Shown one piece after another: positions 1-7,154 of a stretch of DNA of 64,000 nucleotides. The notes beneath the pieces were generated by a model, which did not search any database, had not been told where the DNA came from, and worked only from the letters and a program-made list of their open reading frames with translations. Positions within the stretch are counted from its first letter, which is position 1. Every line of letters starts with the position of its first letter. Source of the DNA: Candidatus Nitrosopumilus sediminis. GTDB taxonomy: Archaea > Thermoproteota > Nitrososphaeria > Nitrososphaerales > Nitrosopumilaceae. The stretch covers positions 992,001 to 1,056,000 of the forward strand of contig NC_018656.1 of the NCBI RefSeq assembly GCF_000299395.1, given 5' to 3'. Position numbers and translations under genes: made by a program.

Positions 1-1088
1 GTTTTTTTGAGTTCATATTCATCAGTTCGTTTTAATGCATTTTCAATTAGTTTAACATTTAGTGGGGATTCAATGATTTCTTGTAGAATTTCACCTGTTT
101 CTATTTGATCTAATAGATTTTTATTATTTGATTTCATACAATACTGTTTAGCTTTTTTAAGATAATCTAATGTTAAAGAAGAATCTATTTTTTTAGTTGT
201 TTTTGCACATTCTAATAAATAAATAGAAATTTTTTCTGGGTCAGTTGTATTTTGAGATAAATTTTCATAGTTAATCAATTTCATTGCTTCATAGGTAGAT
301 AGCTCATGCATATTCATTATTTTTTCATGAAATTGTTTTATTCCAGATTCATTTTTTTCTATAACTAAATTTGCAATATATTGAAAATCCAATATTGGAA
401 AATTCAATTTTTTCTTATATCCAATGATATTTTTTATTGGTATTATTGTCCATTTTTTGCTAAATTCAATATCAGGTGGGGATTGAATTATGTCATATTC
501 ATTCTGACGTTTAGGTTCAAATACATGAGAAGAAAAAGAAACTAATCGTAAAGATTCAGGCAAAACCATCAAAATATTCTGAATTAAATCATAGTGATCA
601 AATCCGATTATTGCTGTTTTTTTTGCTTGTGTAATTGAATTCAACAGATGAGATAAAATATTTTCATCAAGATTACTAAAGACATCGAAATTAATTTTTT
701 TAGAACTTGGTTTAAGTTGAATTTTATCTAAAATTCCATGTGATTTTACATTTAAAGTAAAATAATCATCTAAATTTCTTGAATCAAATCCTAATTTTTC
801 AAATTCATCTTGATTTAAAATAAATGTATGATTATAGAGAGTTCCTCGTCTTCCATCATAACCAACTCCTATATTCTTTACGATACTATACGCAATTTTG
901 TGATTATCAAGTAATACTAAGCTTCTAGATTCTTCAAATTTTTCAATATTCGTACCTATTGGATAAAGATAGCCAGCTAGTTGAGAAACTATTTGTGGTG
1001 TTATACCTTCACTTTGTGCAATTATTTGATAGCCTTCTTTTTCAGGCGTCTTAGCTGCAGTGTAGATAAATTGTTCACATTCTAACAA
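1..1088 (-). CDS. GTPase-associated protein 1 (GAP1)-like protein, 3' end cut by window edge
   Basis: Open minus-strand frame with about 362 codons visible; the C-terminus lies outside the window. The N-terminus, with the run QFIYTAAK at residues 6-13, an SEGI at 26-29 and GVGYDGRRGTLYNHTF near residues 74-89, resembles the N-terminal domain of GTPase-associated protein 1 (GAP1-N). That family is known from NTP-dependent conflict systems, where it sits beside a dedicated GTPase. No ATG is available; a TTG at 1088 lies only two codons after the stop of the upstream GTPase, in the same frame, so tight translational coupling is likely. The rest of the protein is helical and unrecognised. The family call rests on remembered motifs, and the biochemical role of GAP1 is not known to me. 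Confidence 0.6.
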   Translation of the reverse strand, partial: MLECEQFIYTAAKTPEKEGYQIIAQSEGITPQIVSQLAGYLYPIGTNIEKFEESRSLVLLDNHKIAYSIVKNIGVGYDGRRGTLYNHTFILNQDEFEKLGFDSRNLDDYFTLNVKSHGILDKIQLKPSSKKINFDVFSNLDENILSHLLNSITQAKKTAIIGFDHYDLIQNILMVLPESLRLVSFSSHVFEPKRQNEYDIIQSPPDIEFSKKWTIIPIKNIIGYKKKLNFPILDFQYIANLVIEKNESGIKQFHEKIMNMHELSTYEAMKLINYENLSQNTTDPEKISIYLLECAKTTKKIDSSLTLDYLKKAKQYCMKSNNKNLLDQIETGEILQEIIESPLNVKLIENALKRTDEYELKK

Positions 1089-1091
1089 GAG

Positions 1092-1880
1092 TTACTCTTT
1101 TAATTTTTGATCTAACCAAGAAATAAAGTTAACATATTCATCCTCACTATACGATAATGGGACTTTAACTTGGAATGTTTTTTGTATATCAGTAGTTGTA
1201 GTTTCTGATGTAGTTTTTGGTGTAGCTTCTGGTGTAGCTTCTGGTGTAGCTTCTGGTGTAGCTTCTGGTGTAGCTTCTAAATTTGAGGAATTTGGTTCTA
1301 TAGTAATTTCTACTGGTTTGTTATCTGCTCCTCGTTCAACATCAAGAAATACTTTGAAATATGCTATGTTGCCAGAAATGGATTTTATTTGACTGTGTAA
1401 AGCAGGCATGTGTTCATTTAATAATTCTTCAGGGTTTTTAACACGATTACTTTCATCTAATAAATCACATTTTGTAAACATGATTGAAATTGGATTTGTA
1501 ATTTTGTTATTATTTGCTTCACCTGTTAATTCTTTAAGTTTCAGTAAATTATTTAGAAGTTGCATGTAATCAAATGATAATTCTTCCCAATTTTTAAAAT
1601 CTTCACAATCAATTAGTATTGCATAGGCTTTTGAAAAAATCAGAAAGCTAAACGGCCCATACAGATAACCTTTTTGTTTTTCATGATTTAATATTCTATC
1701 TCTTAATCCATCAGAGGATAATTCTTTTGATAACAAATATTTTTGTAATTCTCCAGATATGTCATTAAATTTTAATGAAATTGTACCACCACTTGGTTGT
1801 TGGGTGAGTAACATTTCCACACGATCAATATCGGATTCTTCAGTTCTAGAAGGAAATTTACCATTTTTTAATGAAAGCAT
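1092..1880 (-). CDS. GTPase, C-terminal piece (frameshifted from the 1868-2083 piece)
   Basis: This 262-residue frame carries the GTPase motifs missing from the piece upstream. These are a switch-like FPSRT at residues 9-13, the G3 motif DISG at 40-43, and the G4 motif TKCD at 136-139 after a hydrophobic strand. Residues 202-221 are a pure (EATP) repeat linker before a C-terminal segment of about 40 residues. It overlaps the Walker A piece by 13 bases, and adding one A to the A7 run at 1882-1888 joins the two into one protein of about 330 residues. The intact product would be a GAP1-associated (double-GTPase-like) GTPase. The printed ATG is probably internal to the original gene. GAP1 follows directly downstream. 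Confidence 0.65.
   Translation of the reverse strand: MLSLKNGKFPSRTEESDIDRVEMLLTQQPSGGTISLKFNDISGELQKYLLSKELSSDGLRDRILNHEKQKGYLYGPFSFLIFSKAYAILIDCEDFKNWEELSFDYMQLLNNLLKLKELTGEANNNKITNPISIMFTKCDLLDESNRVKNPEELLNEHMPALHSQIKSISGNIAYFKVFLDVERGADNKPVEITIEPNSSNLEATPEATPEATPEATPEATPKTTSETTTTDIQKTFQVKVPLSYSEDEYVNFISWLDQKLKE
1219..1278 (-). repeat. Five perfect tandem 12-bp units inside the GTPase gene
   Basis: The 12-base unit ggtgtagcttct (plus strand) is repeated five times without a mismatch. It encodes the (EATP)5 linker of the GTPase. Because the unit is a multiple of three, copy-number change would alter linker length without breaking the frame. Confidence 0.9.
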
Positions 1881-2083
1881 ATTTTTTTCATAAATTGAAT
1901 GCCTTTGTTTACTCTAAATTCATAATCCTTATGCTCTGGAAGAAACTTGTTAACTAATGCTTCCAATAATAATGATGCAACCACTGTTTTTCCTGAACCT
2001 GAAGAACCTAAAATTGTCAATAATTTTTGGGATTCATACTGTTTCTTAGCAGAATCAAAAGCAGATTGAGGATCTTTACTCAT
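1868..2083 (-). CDS. GTPase, N-terminal P-loop piece
   Basis: This 71-residue frame carries the Walker A/G1 motif GSSGSGKT at residues 26-33, preceded by a hydrophobic strand, as in the first strand and P-loop of a small GTPase. It ends abruptly after an A7 run. The downstream frame supplies G3 and G4, so the two pieces are parts of one gene interrupted by a -1 discontinuity. Sequencing error, slippage on the A-tract or genuine inactivation are all possible. It starts 37 bases after the RelA/SpoT-like gene and is probably in the same operon. As printed it is too short to fold as a GTPase. Confidence 0.6.
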   Translation of the reverse strand: MSKDPQSAFDSAKKQYESQKLLTILGSSGSGKTVVASLLLEALVNKFLPEHKDYEFRVNKGIQFMKKICFH

Positions 2084-2120
2084 ATGTAATCACTATCATA
2101 ACTTCCAACTGATATTAATG

Positions 2121-3107
2121 TTAATCATTGATAAATTCCCTATATTTCTGAATGTCTTTAACATAGAAACTTGAGCTGTCTTTATTTTGATAATCAGCAA
2201 GAGCAACACAAATCCTTAGAGCACCCACTCCATCTAATTTGATAGCAGTTTGAGTACGAATTGGATTATCTTTTTCATATATTTCCAATACAGATTTTGA
2301 TTTTTCTACGATTAAATCAATGTCTTTAAGAGTAGCATACCCAAGTGCAGATAATTGTTCTATCATTTCAATTAACGATGAGTCATCAGCTTCAGGTCTT
2401 TCGTCAAATTTGTAGTTAATATAGGCGGATAAGGAATCGGCATTTAACGGTTGTTCTAAATTTGGTATTTGTTTTTCTTTTTTAGTTTGAGCCTTTTTAA
2501 TTTTCATATATCTATCAAATTGATGATCTGCAAAAAAGAATAAACTACTTAATGCATACATTTCTCGTTCAAAATCAGATTCAACTAATTTTTTCTTGTA
2601 AAAAAGATCATGTGAAACAGAGGACCAAGAATGCATTAGTGCAGTTCTGACTTGAATTTCACATAAACAATTACCTATATCACTATGAAGAAATTTGTCA
2701 GCATTTGTAACCGACTCTTTTTTTAATTTAACAATATAATGATCTGATTGATATCCAGTTTTGTCTACACGATTATCAAAATTAAGATGTTTTTCACGAA
2801 TAATTTGAAAGTTTTTTTGGATAATATTTCTAATTTTTTCCATTTCCTCCAAATACACACATACAATTCTTACTCCAGCTAAATCATCAATTTTTACAAA
2901 ATAATCTCCCTCAATTTCATATCGAAAAATTTTTTTGTAAAATGAATCAAATTTTTTTTCTCTAGCAGTTAATGAGATTATCTTTATTTCTTTAGTTAAT
3001 AGATCTTCATTCAATAATGTTTTAATTTTTGAGATTAGATATTGATAAGTTCCTATTTTTTTAGCGTATTCAGATTTTAGAGAGGCGGTGTTTGGAGGTA
3101 TGAACAT
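2121..3107 (-). CDS. RelA/SpoT-domain nucleotidyltransferase (small alarmone synthetase-like)
   Basis: This 328-residue protein has the RelA/SpoT synthetase core in order. R49/K51-K52 form the basic ATP-binding stretch, DDLAGVRIV at 74-82 carries the metal-binding Asp, and GYQSDH at 118-123 includes the Tyr that stacks on the guanine base. CEIQVRTALMHSW at 149-161 carries the catalytic Glu. The key residues I know from this family appear to be present, with GYQS in place of the usual GYRS. No HD hydrolase domain is present. The C-terminal 150 residues are an unrecognised helical extension. Known relatives pyrophosphorylate GDP/GTP, ATP or tRNA, and some are toxins. It is the first gene of the set leading to the GTPase and GAP1. 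Such a protein is unusual in Archaea. Confidence 0.85.
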   Translation of the reverse strand: MFIPPNTASLKSEYAKKIGTYQYLISKIKTLLNEDLLTKEIKIISLTAREKKFDSFYKKIFRYEIEGDYFVKIDDLAGVRIVCVYLEEMEKIRNIIQKNFQIIREKHLNFDNRVDKTGYQSDHYIVKLKKESVTNADKFLHSDIGNCLCEIQVRTALMHSWSSVSHDLFYKKKLVESDFEREMYALSSLFFFADHQFDRYMKIKKAQTKKEKQIPNLEQPLNADSLSAYINYKFDERPEADDSSLIEMIEQLSALGYATLKDIDLIVEKSKSVLEIYEKDNPIRTQTAIKLDGVGALRICVALADYQNKDSSSFYVKDIQKYREFIND

Positions 3108-3137
3108 ATTCTACTATGATTCTTCATTATTCTATGA

Positions 3138-3147
3138 CATTTAAAAT
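3138..3147 (-). promoter_or_regulatory. Candidate TATA box for the RelA/GTPase/GAP1 operon
   Basis: Read on the minus strand this is ATTTTAAATG, an A/T-rich archaeal TATA-like element centred about 35 bases upstream of the RelA-like ATG. That would give a leader of roughly 10 bases. Assigned by position and composition only. Confidence 0.4.
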
Positions 3148-3327
3148 AATCATTTTTCATAAATTTAGGTTCATAAACAAGAAACTTTTTGAATATATTT
3201 ACTAAAATAGTAAATTTAGATTAAAAAAATGTGCTCCATATAGAGCAAGAAAAATAGTGAATGGAATAGAGATAAGATAGCTTGTTTCTCTGAAACTTTA
3301 ATCTTAGCTAATTTTGGATAAATGAAT

Positions 3328-3517
3328 TTATGATATAATTCCACAAATATTGCACATGTGACCTACAGATTTGCTTTTGTTATAGAATTTCTCAACAAAT
3401 TCTTCTTTGGTGAAGGTAGTTCTAAGAGACTTTTGAAGGGTTTTCAAGCTGATTTGGAAGTATTTTTCAATTTAATAAGAACAATTTTGTTTACTAAAGA
3501 AATTTAGTTCTTGACAT
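3328..3517 (-). pseudogene. Possible decayed small zinc-binding gene
   Basis: A minus-strand stretch of 47 codons (3328-3471) reads like protein, including FTKEEFVEKFYNK and a final HMCNICGIIS, but has no start codon. If one T is added near 3502-3504 and one A in the run at 3463-3467, an ATG at 3517 joins it into a 63-residue protein with a CNIC pair. It may be a gene remnant within the island or two base errors; functional only if the frame is restored. The rest of the 480-base gap between 3108 and 3589 shows no convincing gene. Confidence 0.3.
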
Positions 3518-3589
3518 AAACATATCCATATTTTTTGTTGTAGGGGATAGTTCCTTGAAGAGATAATAACACGCTAGTGATAGGAGGTT

Positions 3590-4459
3590 CTAATTGTAAA
3601 GAACTTTAATAATTGCCTGACCCAGCGGGGTTCGAGGACATTCGACTTTTTCTGCCCTTATGGTATTTCCAACAGGCAATTTTTTTGCATAAAATCTCAT
3701 AAAACCACAACATACCTCATTAACTGAGAGGTGGAATTGAGGAGCGTTCAACTCCAAAGAACCATCTTTGTTCAGATGATAATGTGTGATAATCCATTCA
3801 TGTACAGGAGGTAGTTGTACTTTGGATATTCCAAAAATATGATAAGAAATTTTGGACAGATGTTCCAATAATATAAAAAATCCCTGCATGTCATATACAA
3901 GGGGTTTGAAAGAGCATCCGATATCAATCTGAATCGTTTTTGGATAGACTAGAATTTTGGTGACGATGTTGTTATCATTTGATTCAAATTTGAGCGAGAT
4001 GCACTTGTTGTGCGGATTTACAGAAGATCCATTTTTGACAAGTGTTTCATATACTAAGGAATTGGGAATTTTTATTTTCAGATCATGCATCATCAAGGGC
4101 TCATTAATCAGGACTTCAACCAGATTGAGAAAATCATGACCCGCCGTAGGCTTTTGTGTTATTTTATGAGAATCGCCAGTCATCGGCATGCCTTTAATTT
4201 TGTAGGAAACAGGTCGGGAATTGATAAAGACTTCCAAATAATCTTTCAATTTTAAGATATATTGGCTTGCATTGCTTGCCGACATATTAAAATCACCGCG
4301 TGTAAACCCACGATGATAATCACGATTGATTTTAAATGCATGTTGAAGAAATGATTCTTGTTTAGGTGTAAAACCGTTAGTGATTAGTGTTAGTAATCCG
4401 TTATTTTCGTGTATTTTGAAAACTCTGTTACTTACAGTCATCGGAATTTTCCATGTCAA
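3590..4459 (-). CDS. Uncharacterised island protein overlapping the RHH gene
   Basis: I do not recognise this 289-residue protein. It has no signal peptide or membrane segment and no clear catalytic motif; alternating strands and helices suggest a soluble alpha/beta protein. Its start overlaps the end of the upstream RHH gene (ATG at 4459, or ATG at 4441 giving a shorter overlap), so the two are translated together. Downstream, a second frame continues in protein-like sequence (LEPPITSV, PYNKKYGYVYVKN) to a stop at 3504. One extra A in the AAA run at 3605-3607 would extend the protein by about 30 residues. Its pairing with a DNA-binding RHH protein and an integrase suggests an element maintenance or regulatory role; this is inference. 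Confidence 0.6.
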   Translation of the reverse strand: MTWKIPMTVSNRVFKIHENNGLLTLITNGFTPKQESFLQHAFKINRDYHRGFTRGDFNMSASNASQYILKLKDYLEVFINSRPVSYKIKGMPMTGDSHKITQKPTAGHDFLNLVEVLINEPLMMHDLKIKIPNSLVYETLVKNGSSVNPHNKCISLKFESNDNNIVTKILVYPKTIQIDIGCSFKPLVYDMQGFFILLEHLSKISYHIFGISKVQLPPVHEWIITHYHLNKDGSLELNAPQFHLSVNEVCCGFMRFYAKKLPVGNTIRAEKVECPRTPLGQAIIKVLYN

Positions 4460-4658
4460 ATGACTGCTGAGATATATTGTTTGGCGGTGATCTAATCATG
4501 ATTTTGTGGATTAGTTCGGAATTTGAGAGAATTAGGTTTAAAGATTCAGTGATAAAACCGCTTCTGGAGATTATCGGGATGTTTGTACCGCGAAATAATT
4601 CTAATTTTTCAAAAGTGTTTTTGTTAACTGTGATGTTTATTCTGTGAACGTTTTTCAT
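4428..4658 (-). CDS. Ribbon-helix-helix DNA-binding protein
   Basis: A 76-residue protein with the ribbon-helix-helix layout: an N-terminal strand RINITVN at 6-12, a helix near 14-22, then a second helix SRSGFITESLNLIL at about 31-44. RHH proteins dimerise through the strand and bind palindromic operators. A perfect 18-bp palindrome lies just upstream of its own TATA element, so autoregulation is likely. The tail is polar and overlaps the start of the next gene. Typical small repressor of a plasmid, virus or integrated element. Confidence 0.7.
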   Translation of the reverse strand: MKNVHRINITVNKNTFEKLELFRGTNIPIISRSGFITESLNLILSNSELIHKIMIRSPPNNISQQSFDMENSDDCK

Positions 4659-4683
4659 TCAATACACACTTACACATCGGTCC

Positions 4684-4692
4684 TTTATAAAA
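4684..4692 (-). promoter_or_regulatory. TATA box of the RHH gene
   Basis: TTTATAAAA reads TTTTATAAA on the minus strand and is centred about 30 bases upstream of the RHH start codon, the expected archaeal spacing for a very short leader. Confidence 0.5.
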
Positions 4693-4706
4693 CGAAATTA
4701 CGCGTC

Positions 4707-4731
4707 GTAAGACAATTGTCTTACAATTGTA
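4707..4731. promoter_or_regulatory. Two overlapping palindromic operators
   Basis: Positions 4707-4724 (GTAAGACAATTGTCTTAC) form a perfect 18-bp palindrome. A second, TACAATTGTA at 4722-4731, is perfect over 10 bp and extends imperfectly outward as GTCTTAC...GTATGAC. The two dyad centres are 11 bp apart, about one helical turn, as in tandem RHH repressor sites. The site lies just upstream of the RHH gene's TATA box, in the divergent region shared with the gene at 4814. Confidence 0.75.
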
Positions 4732-4783
4732 TGACATGATAATAATGGTACCAAAATTTCTTCTTTAATCATAAAGATTAACC

Positions 4784-4795
4784 TATATTATTATA
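4784..4795 (+). promoter_or_regulatory. TATA box for the lysine-rich protein gene
   Basis: TATATTATTATA is centred about 25 bases upstream of the ATG at 4814. That spacing predicts a leaderless transcript. Confidence 0.45.
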
Positions 4796-4813
4796 CATAG
4801 AATACAACTACGT

Positions 4814-5083
4814 ATGGGCTTAACACTTGAAGAAAAAAGAAAACTAGTCAAAAATATGAAAAATAAAAAATTTTACAGCATCCCTGAAAACAGGGATAGA
4901 CACAATAAGCAAATGCAGGAATACTATCGATTAAACAAAGAGAAATTAATTAAAAAAGCAAAAAAATACAAAAAAGAACATGCAGATAAAGTCAGAGAGC
5001 AAAATAGAATATACTATGAAAAAAACAAAGAAAAGTTAAAGGAAAGAGCTAGAATCCTTGCAAGAAAGAAATCTAAAAAATAA
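4814..5083 (+). CDS. Short lysine-rich protein with repeated YYxxNKEK-type motifs
   Basis: An 89-residue, very basic and helical protein. Related units recur (EYYRLNKEKLIKKAKKY near residues 35-51, then IYYEKNKEKLKERAR near 66-80). This pattern is familiar from N-terminal regions of phage and viral proteins, often ahead of HNH nuclease or DNA-binding domains, but no such domain follows here. It may bind DNA or RNA through its basic helix. It is divergent from the RHH gene and may share the palindromic operator. I cannot name a function. Confidence 0.6.
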   Translation: MGLTLEEKRKLVKNMKNKKFYSIPENRDRHNKQMQEYYRLNKEKLIKKAKKYKKEHADKVREQNRIYYEKNKEKLKERARILARKKSKK

Positions 5084-5890
5084 AACCACATCACAGGTTT
5101 ACACAACATTAAATTCGGGATTAATCAGATTTTGGTGATTTTATAGAAGGCATCTCATTTGCAAGTGACATCATGAAGAGCAATTATTGTTTTACAAACT
5201 ACGATAAAATCAAATATTCAAAAAAATAAACTGATTGTACGTGACAATAGATGTGGATAACGGCATATCAATACTACATACCACAATTGAGAATCATTGA
5301 TCAATATTTGATTACAAATAATTAATTATGTATTATAGTAGTAGTATCTAAAACAATGGAATTTTTTCAAAAGTATCTCTAAACAATATAATTTGCCACA
5401 TCAATTGGAATTTTTAGATTATTTTTATAAAAATCAGGCATGATTTGCAGCAATATCGAGACATTATCATGTTATTTCTGCCTCTAGTATCACACTAGAA
5501 TTGTGCGATTGATTGTAGATTACAAAATTAAATTTAAAAACAAAGTATCAAATTTCCAACATCTAGGCATGCTTGTTGTGATAGCTGTCCCCTAGAGGAC
5601 AAAATTACAGTTTCTCGTGGTTCTTTTGGAAAAATTTGAGAAGATTTCAAGGGGGTTTAAAGGGATTATTTCAACAGGTTTAATTTGAAGATTATTCAGT
5701 ATTTTTCTTCTTTCTTCTTTTCTTCTTTCATTTGAATTAATAGATAATAGACAAGGCATTGATTGTAATTACAAACTTTTTTCAATATGTCATTACTAGT
5801 TTTACATATACCGTATACAAATATGGAAATTCCTATGCTCGACAATCATCACTATTCATTAGTCAACAAACTGCTATGCCCTTCTTACGC
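5084..5890. other. Noncoding stretch of the element
   Basis: About 800 bases without a convincing gene on either strand. It holds an imperfect dyad around 5587-5600 (GTCC then GGAC, six bases apart) and a T/C-rich tract around 5700-5740. No tRNA, CRISPR or iteron array was found by eye. It could contain the element's origin or a regulatory RNA, but nothing in the sequence proves it. Confidence 0.4.
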
Positions 5891-5949
5891 CACTTTCGTA
5901 ACGCAATGCAATACAAAAAAAGAGTGTATTAGAAAGTGACTGCGTTACG
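5891..5949. repeat. Cluster of inverted repeats at the integrase 3' end, possible attachment site
   Basis: Three inverted pairs interleave here: CGTAACGCA (5897-5905) with TGCGTTACG (5941-5949), CACTTTC (5891-5897) with GAAAGTG (5932-5938), and AATACA (5910-5915) with TGTATT (5925-5930) across nine bases. They straddle the integrase stop codon. Tyrosine recombinases bind inverted arms around a short spacer, often next to their own gene, so this may be an att core or a recombinase binding region. A matching second site was not found in the window. Confidence 0.4.
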
Positions 5950-7116
5950 GTGTAACTCTAACTCACGTTCTATACGCTCCATCTTTTGTTTCATGTCAAT
6001 GACCTCTTTGGTGAGCATCACCTCATCACGAACTGATCTGCTTTTCAACTCGTCTATGATGGCTTTCTGCCTGTTCTTCTCCAAGAGTGTCAGGTTTGGT
6101 ATTGCCTTTTTGTATTCTTCAAACAAATTTGGGATTTCTGCATCATTGTATCCTCCCTTCAATCCATTCTTGTGTCCCATCATCTTTTCGATGGCGTTAT
6201 GATCAACATGAGCAATGTTGAGTTGGGTATTGAAGAACTTTCTAAATCCATGTGCCATGGAAATATTGTATCTGTTCTTACCGACCCGTTCTTTCTTGAT
6301 GCCTGCTTTTCTTAACAGCATGAACAACGCATGGGCTATTATTTGATCCCTACCTGCATTTGGGCCAGTTCTTGGTGTGGTGCTGTCCATTTGTAACAGC
6401 ATGCTTTCAGGGGTGATAACTTCACCACCATCCTTTCTCCATTCAAAGTATTGATCTATTACGGTTCTGGTTTCAGGTGTACAGAATGTAATATACTCTT
6501 CTATCTCACCGTTGTAAACCTTAATGGCATAACAGTTTTCGATGGGTACCAAATCACCCACCTTCAAGTGAGCAAGGCCACCTTTTCTGACACCACTGCA
6601 AGCAGAAAGCATCACAATGACTTTCATTCTAAGGATAGATGTACTATCCAGCATTGCCTGTATTTGCTCTAGTTTGTAGGCGTTCTTGCCTGCCAGTTTT
6701 TGCCGTGGCGGTAGCAAACGCTTGATCTTTTTTTCAGAGTAAGAAACCTCATGAAAAATCAAAAAGCTCTCAATACCTGCCATGTACAACTTTACAGTGT
6801 TTCGTGACAGTCCTCGTTTCTTTAGATACACCATGTAATCTTCCAGTATTTCGTTGAGGATTTCCTTTGGATGCTCTATGAGTTCATTAATCATCCCGAT
6901 CGGATGTTTGGTGGATTGTGACCAGTTTACAAAATACCCCATATTTTCAGTGTAAGTACGCTGTGTGTTTGGGTTAACTGTGCCTATCCATATCTCGAAT
7001 TCTCTGCATTCGTTCCATTTTTTCAGTTTCATATACTGATAACCATTAGAGGCTTTACTTAAGGCTATCGATTCAGGTTCGGTCGAACTATTTGTGTTTG
7101 GATTAGTGTTTTCCAT
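5929..7116 (-). CDS. Tyrosine recombinase/integrase
   Basis: A 395-residue protein with an N-terminal SAM-like core-binding domain (about 35-125) and a C-terminal catalytic domain. Catalytic residues are visible: Arg177 in SGVRKGG, His289-x-x-Arg292 in AHGFRKF, His315 in MMGHK and the likely nucleophile Tyr323 in GGYND. A helical, charged tail of about 60 residues follows. It lies at the border between the accessory block (1-7116) and conserved genes beginning with the TPR gene 38 bases away, divergently oriented. It is likely the integrase of the element or an archaeal Xer-type recombinase. Inverted repeats at its 3' end may be its substrate. Confidence 0.9.
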   Translation of the reverse strand: MENTNPNTNSSTEPESIALSKASNGYQYMKLKKWNECREFEIWIGTVNPNTQRTYTENMGYFVNWSQSTKHPIGMINELIEHPKEILNEILEDYMVYLKKRGLSRNTVKLYMAGIESFLIFHEVSYSEKKIKRLLPPRQKLAGKNAYKLEQIQAMLDSTSILRMKVIVMLSACSGVRKGGLAHLKVGDLVPIENCYAIKVYNGEIEEYITFCTPETRTVIDQYFEWRKDGGEVITPESMLLQMDSTTPRTGPNAGRDQIIAHALFMLLRKAGIKKERVGKNRYNISMAHGFRKFFNTQLNIAHVDHNAIEKMMGHKNGLKGGYNDAEIPNLFEEYKKAIPNLTLLEKNRQKAIIDELKSRSVRDEVMLTKEVIDMKQKMERIERELELHRNAVTF

Positions 7117-7154
7117 ACCCTAACTTTCATTAGCAATATCATTTTTGAGAAATT

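Noticed and set aside
3957-4139. Plus-strand frame inside the unrecognised island gene
   Set aside because: Shadow of the longer minus-strand gene.
5700-5741. T/C-rich tract in the element as an origin marker
   Set aside because: Low-complexity DNA without iterons or a flanking initiator gene; too little to call an origin.
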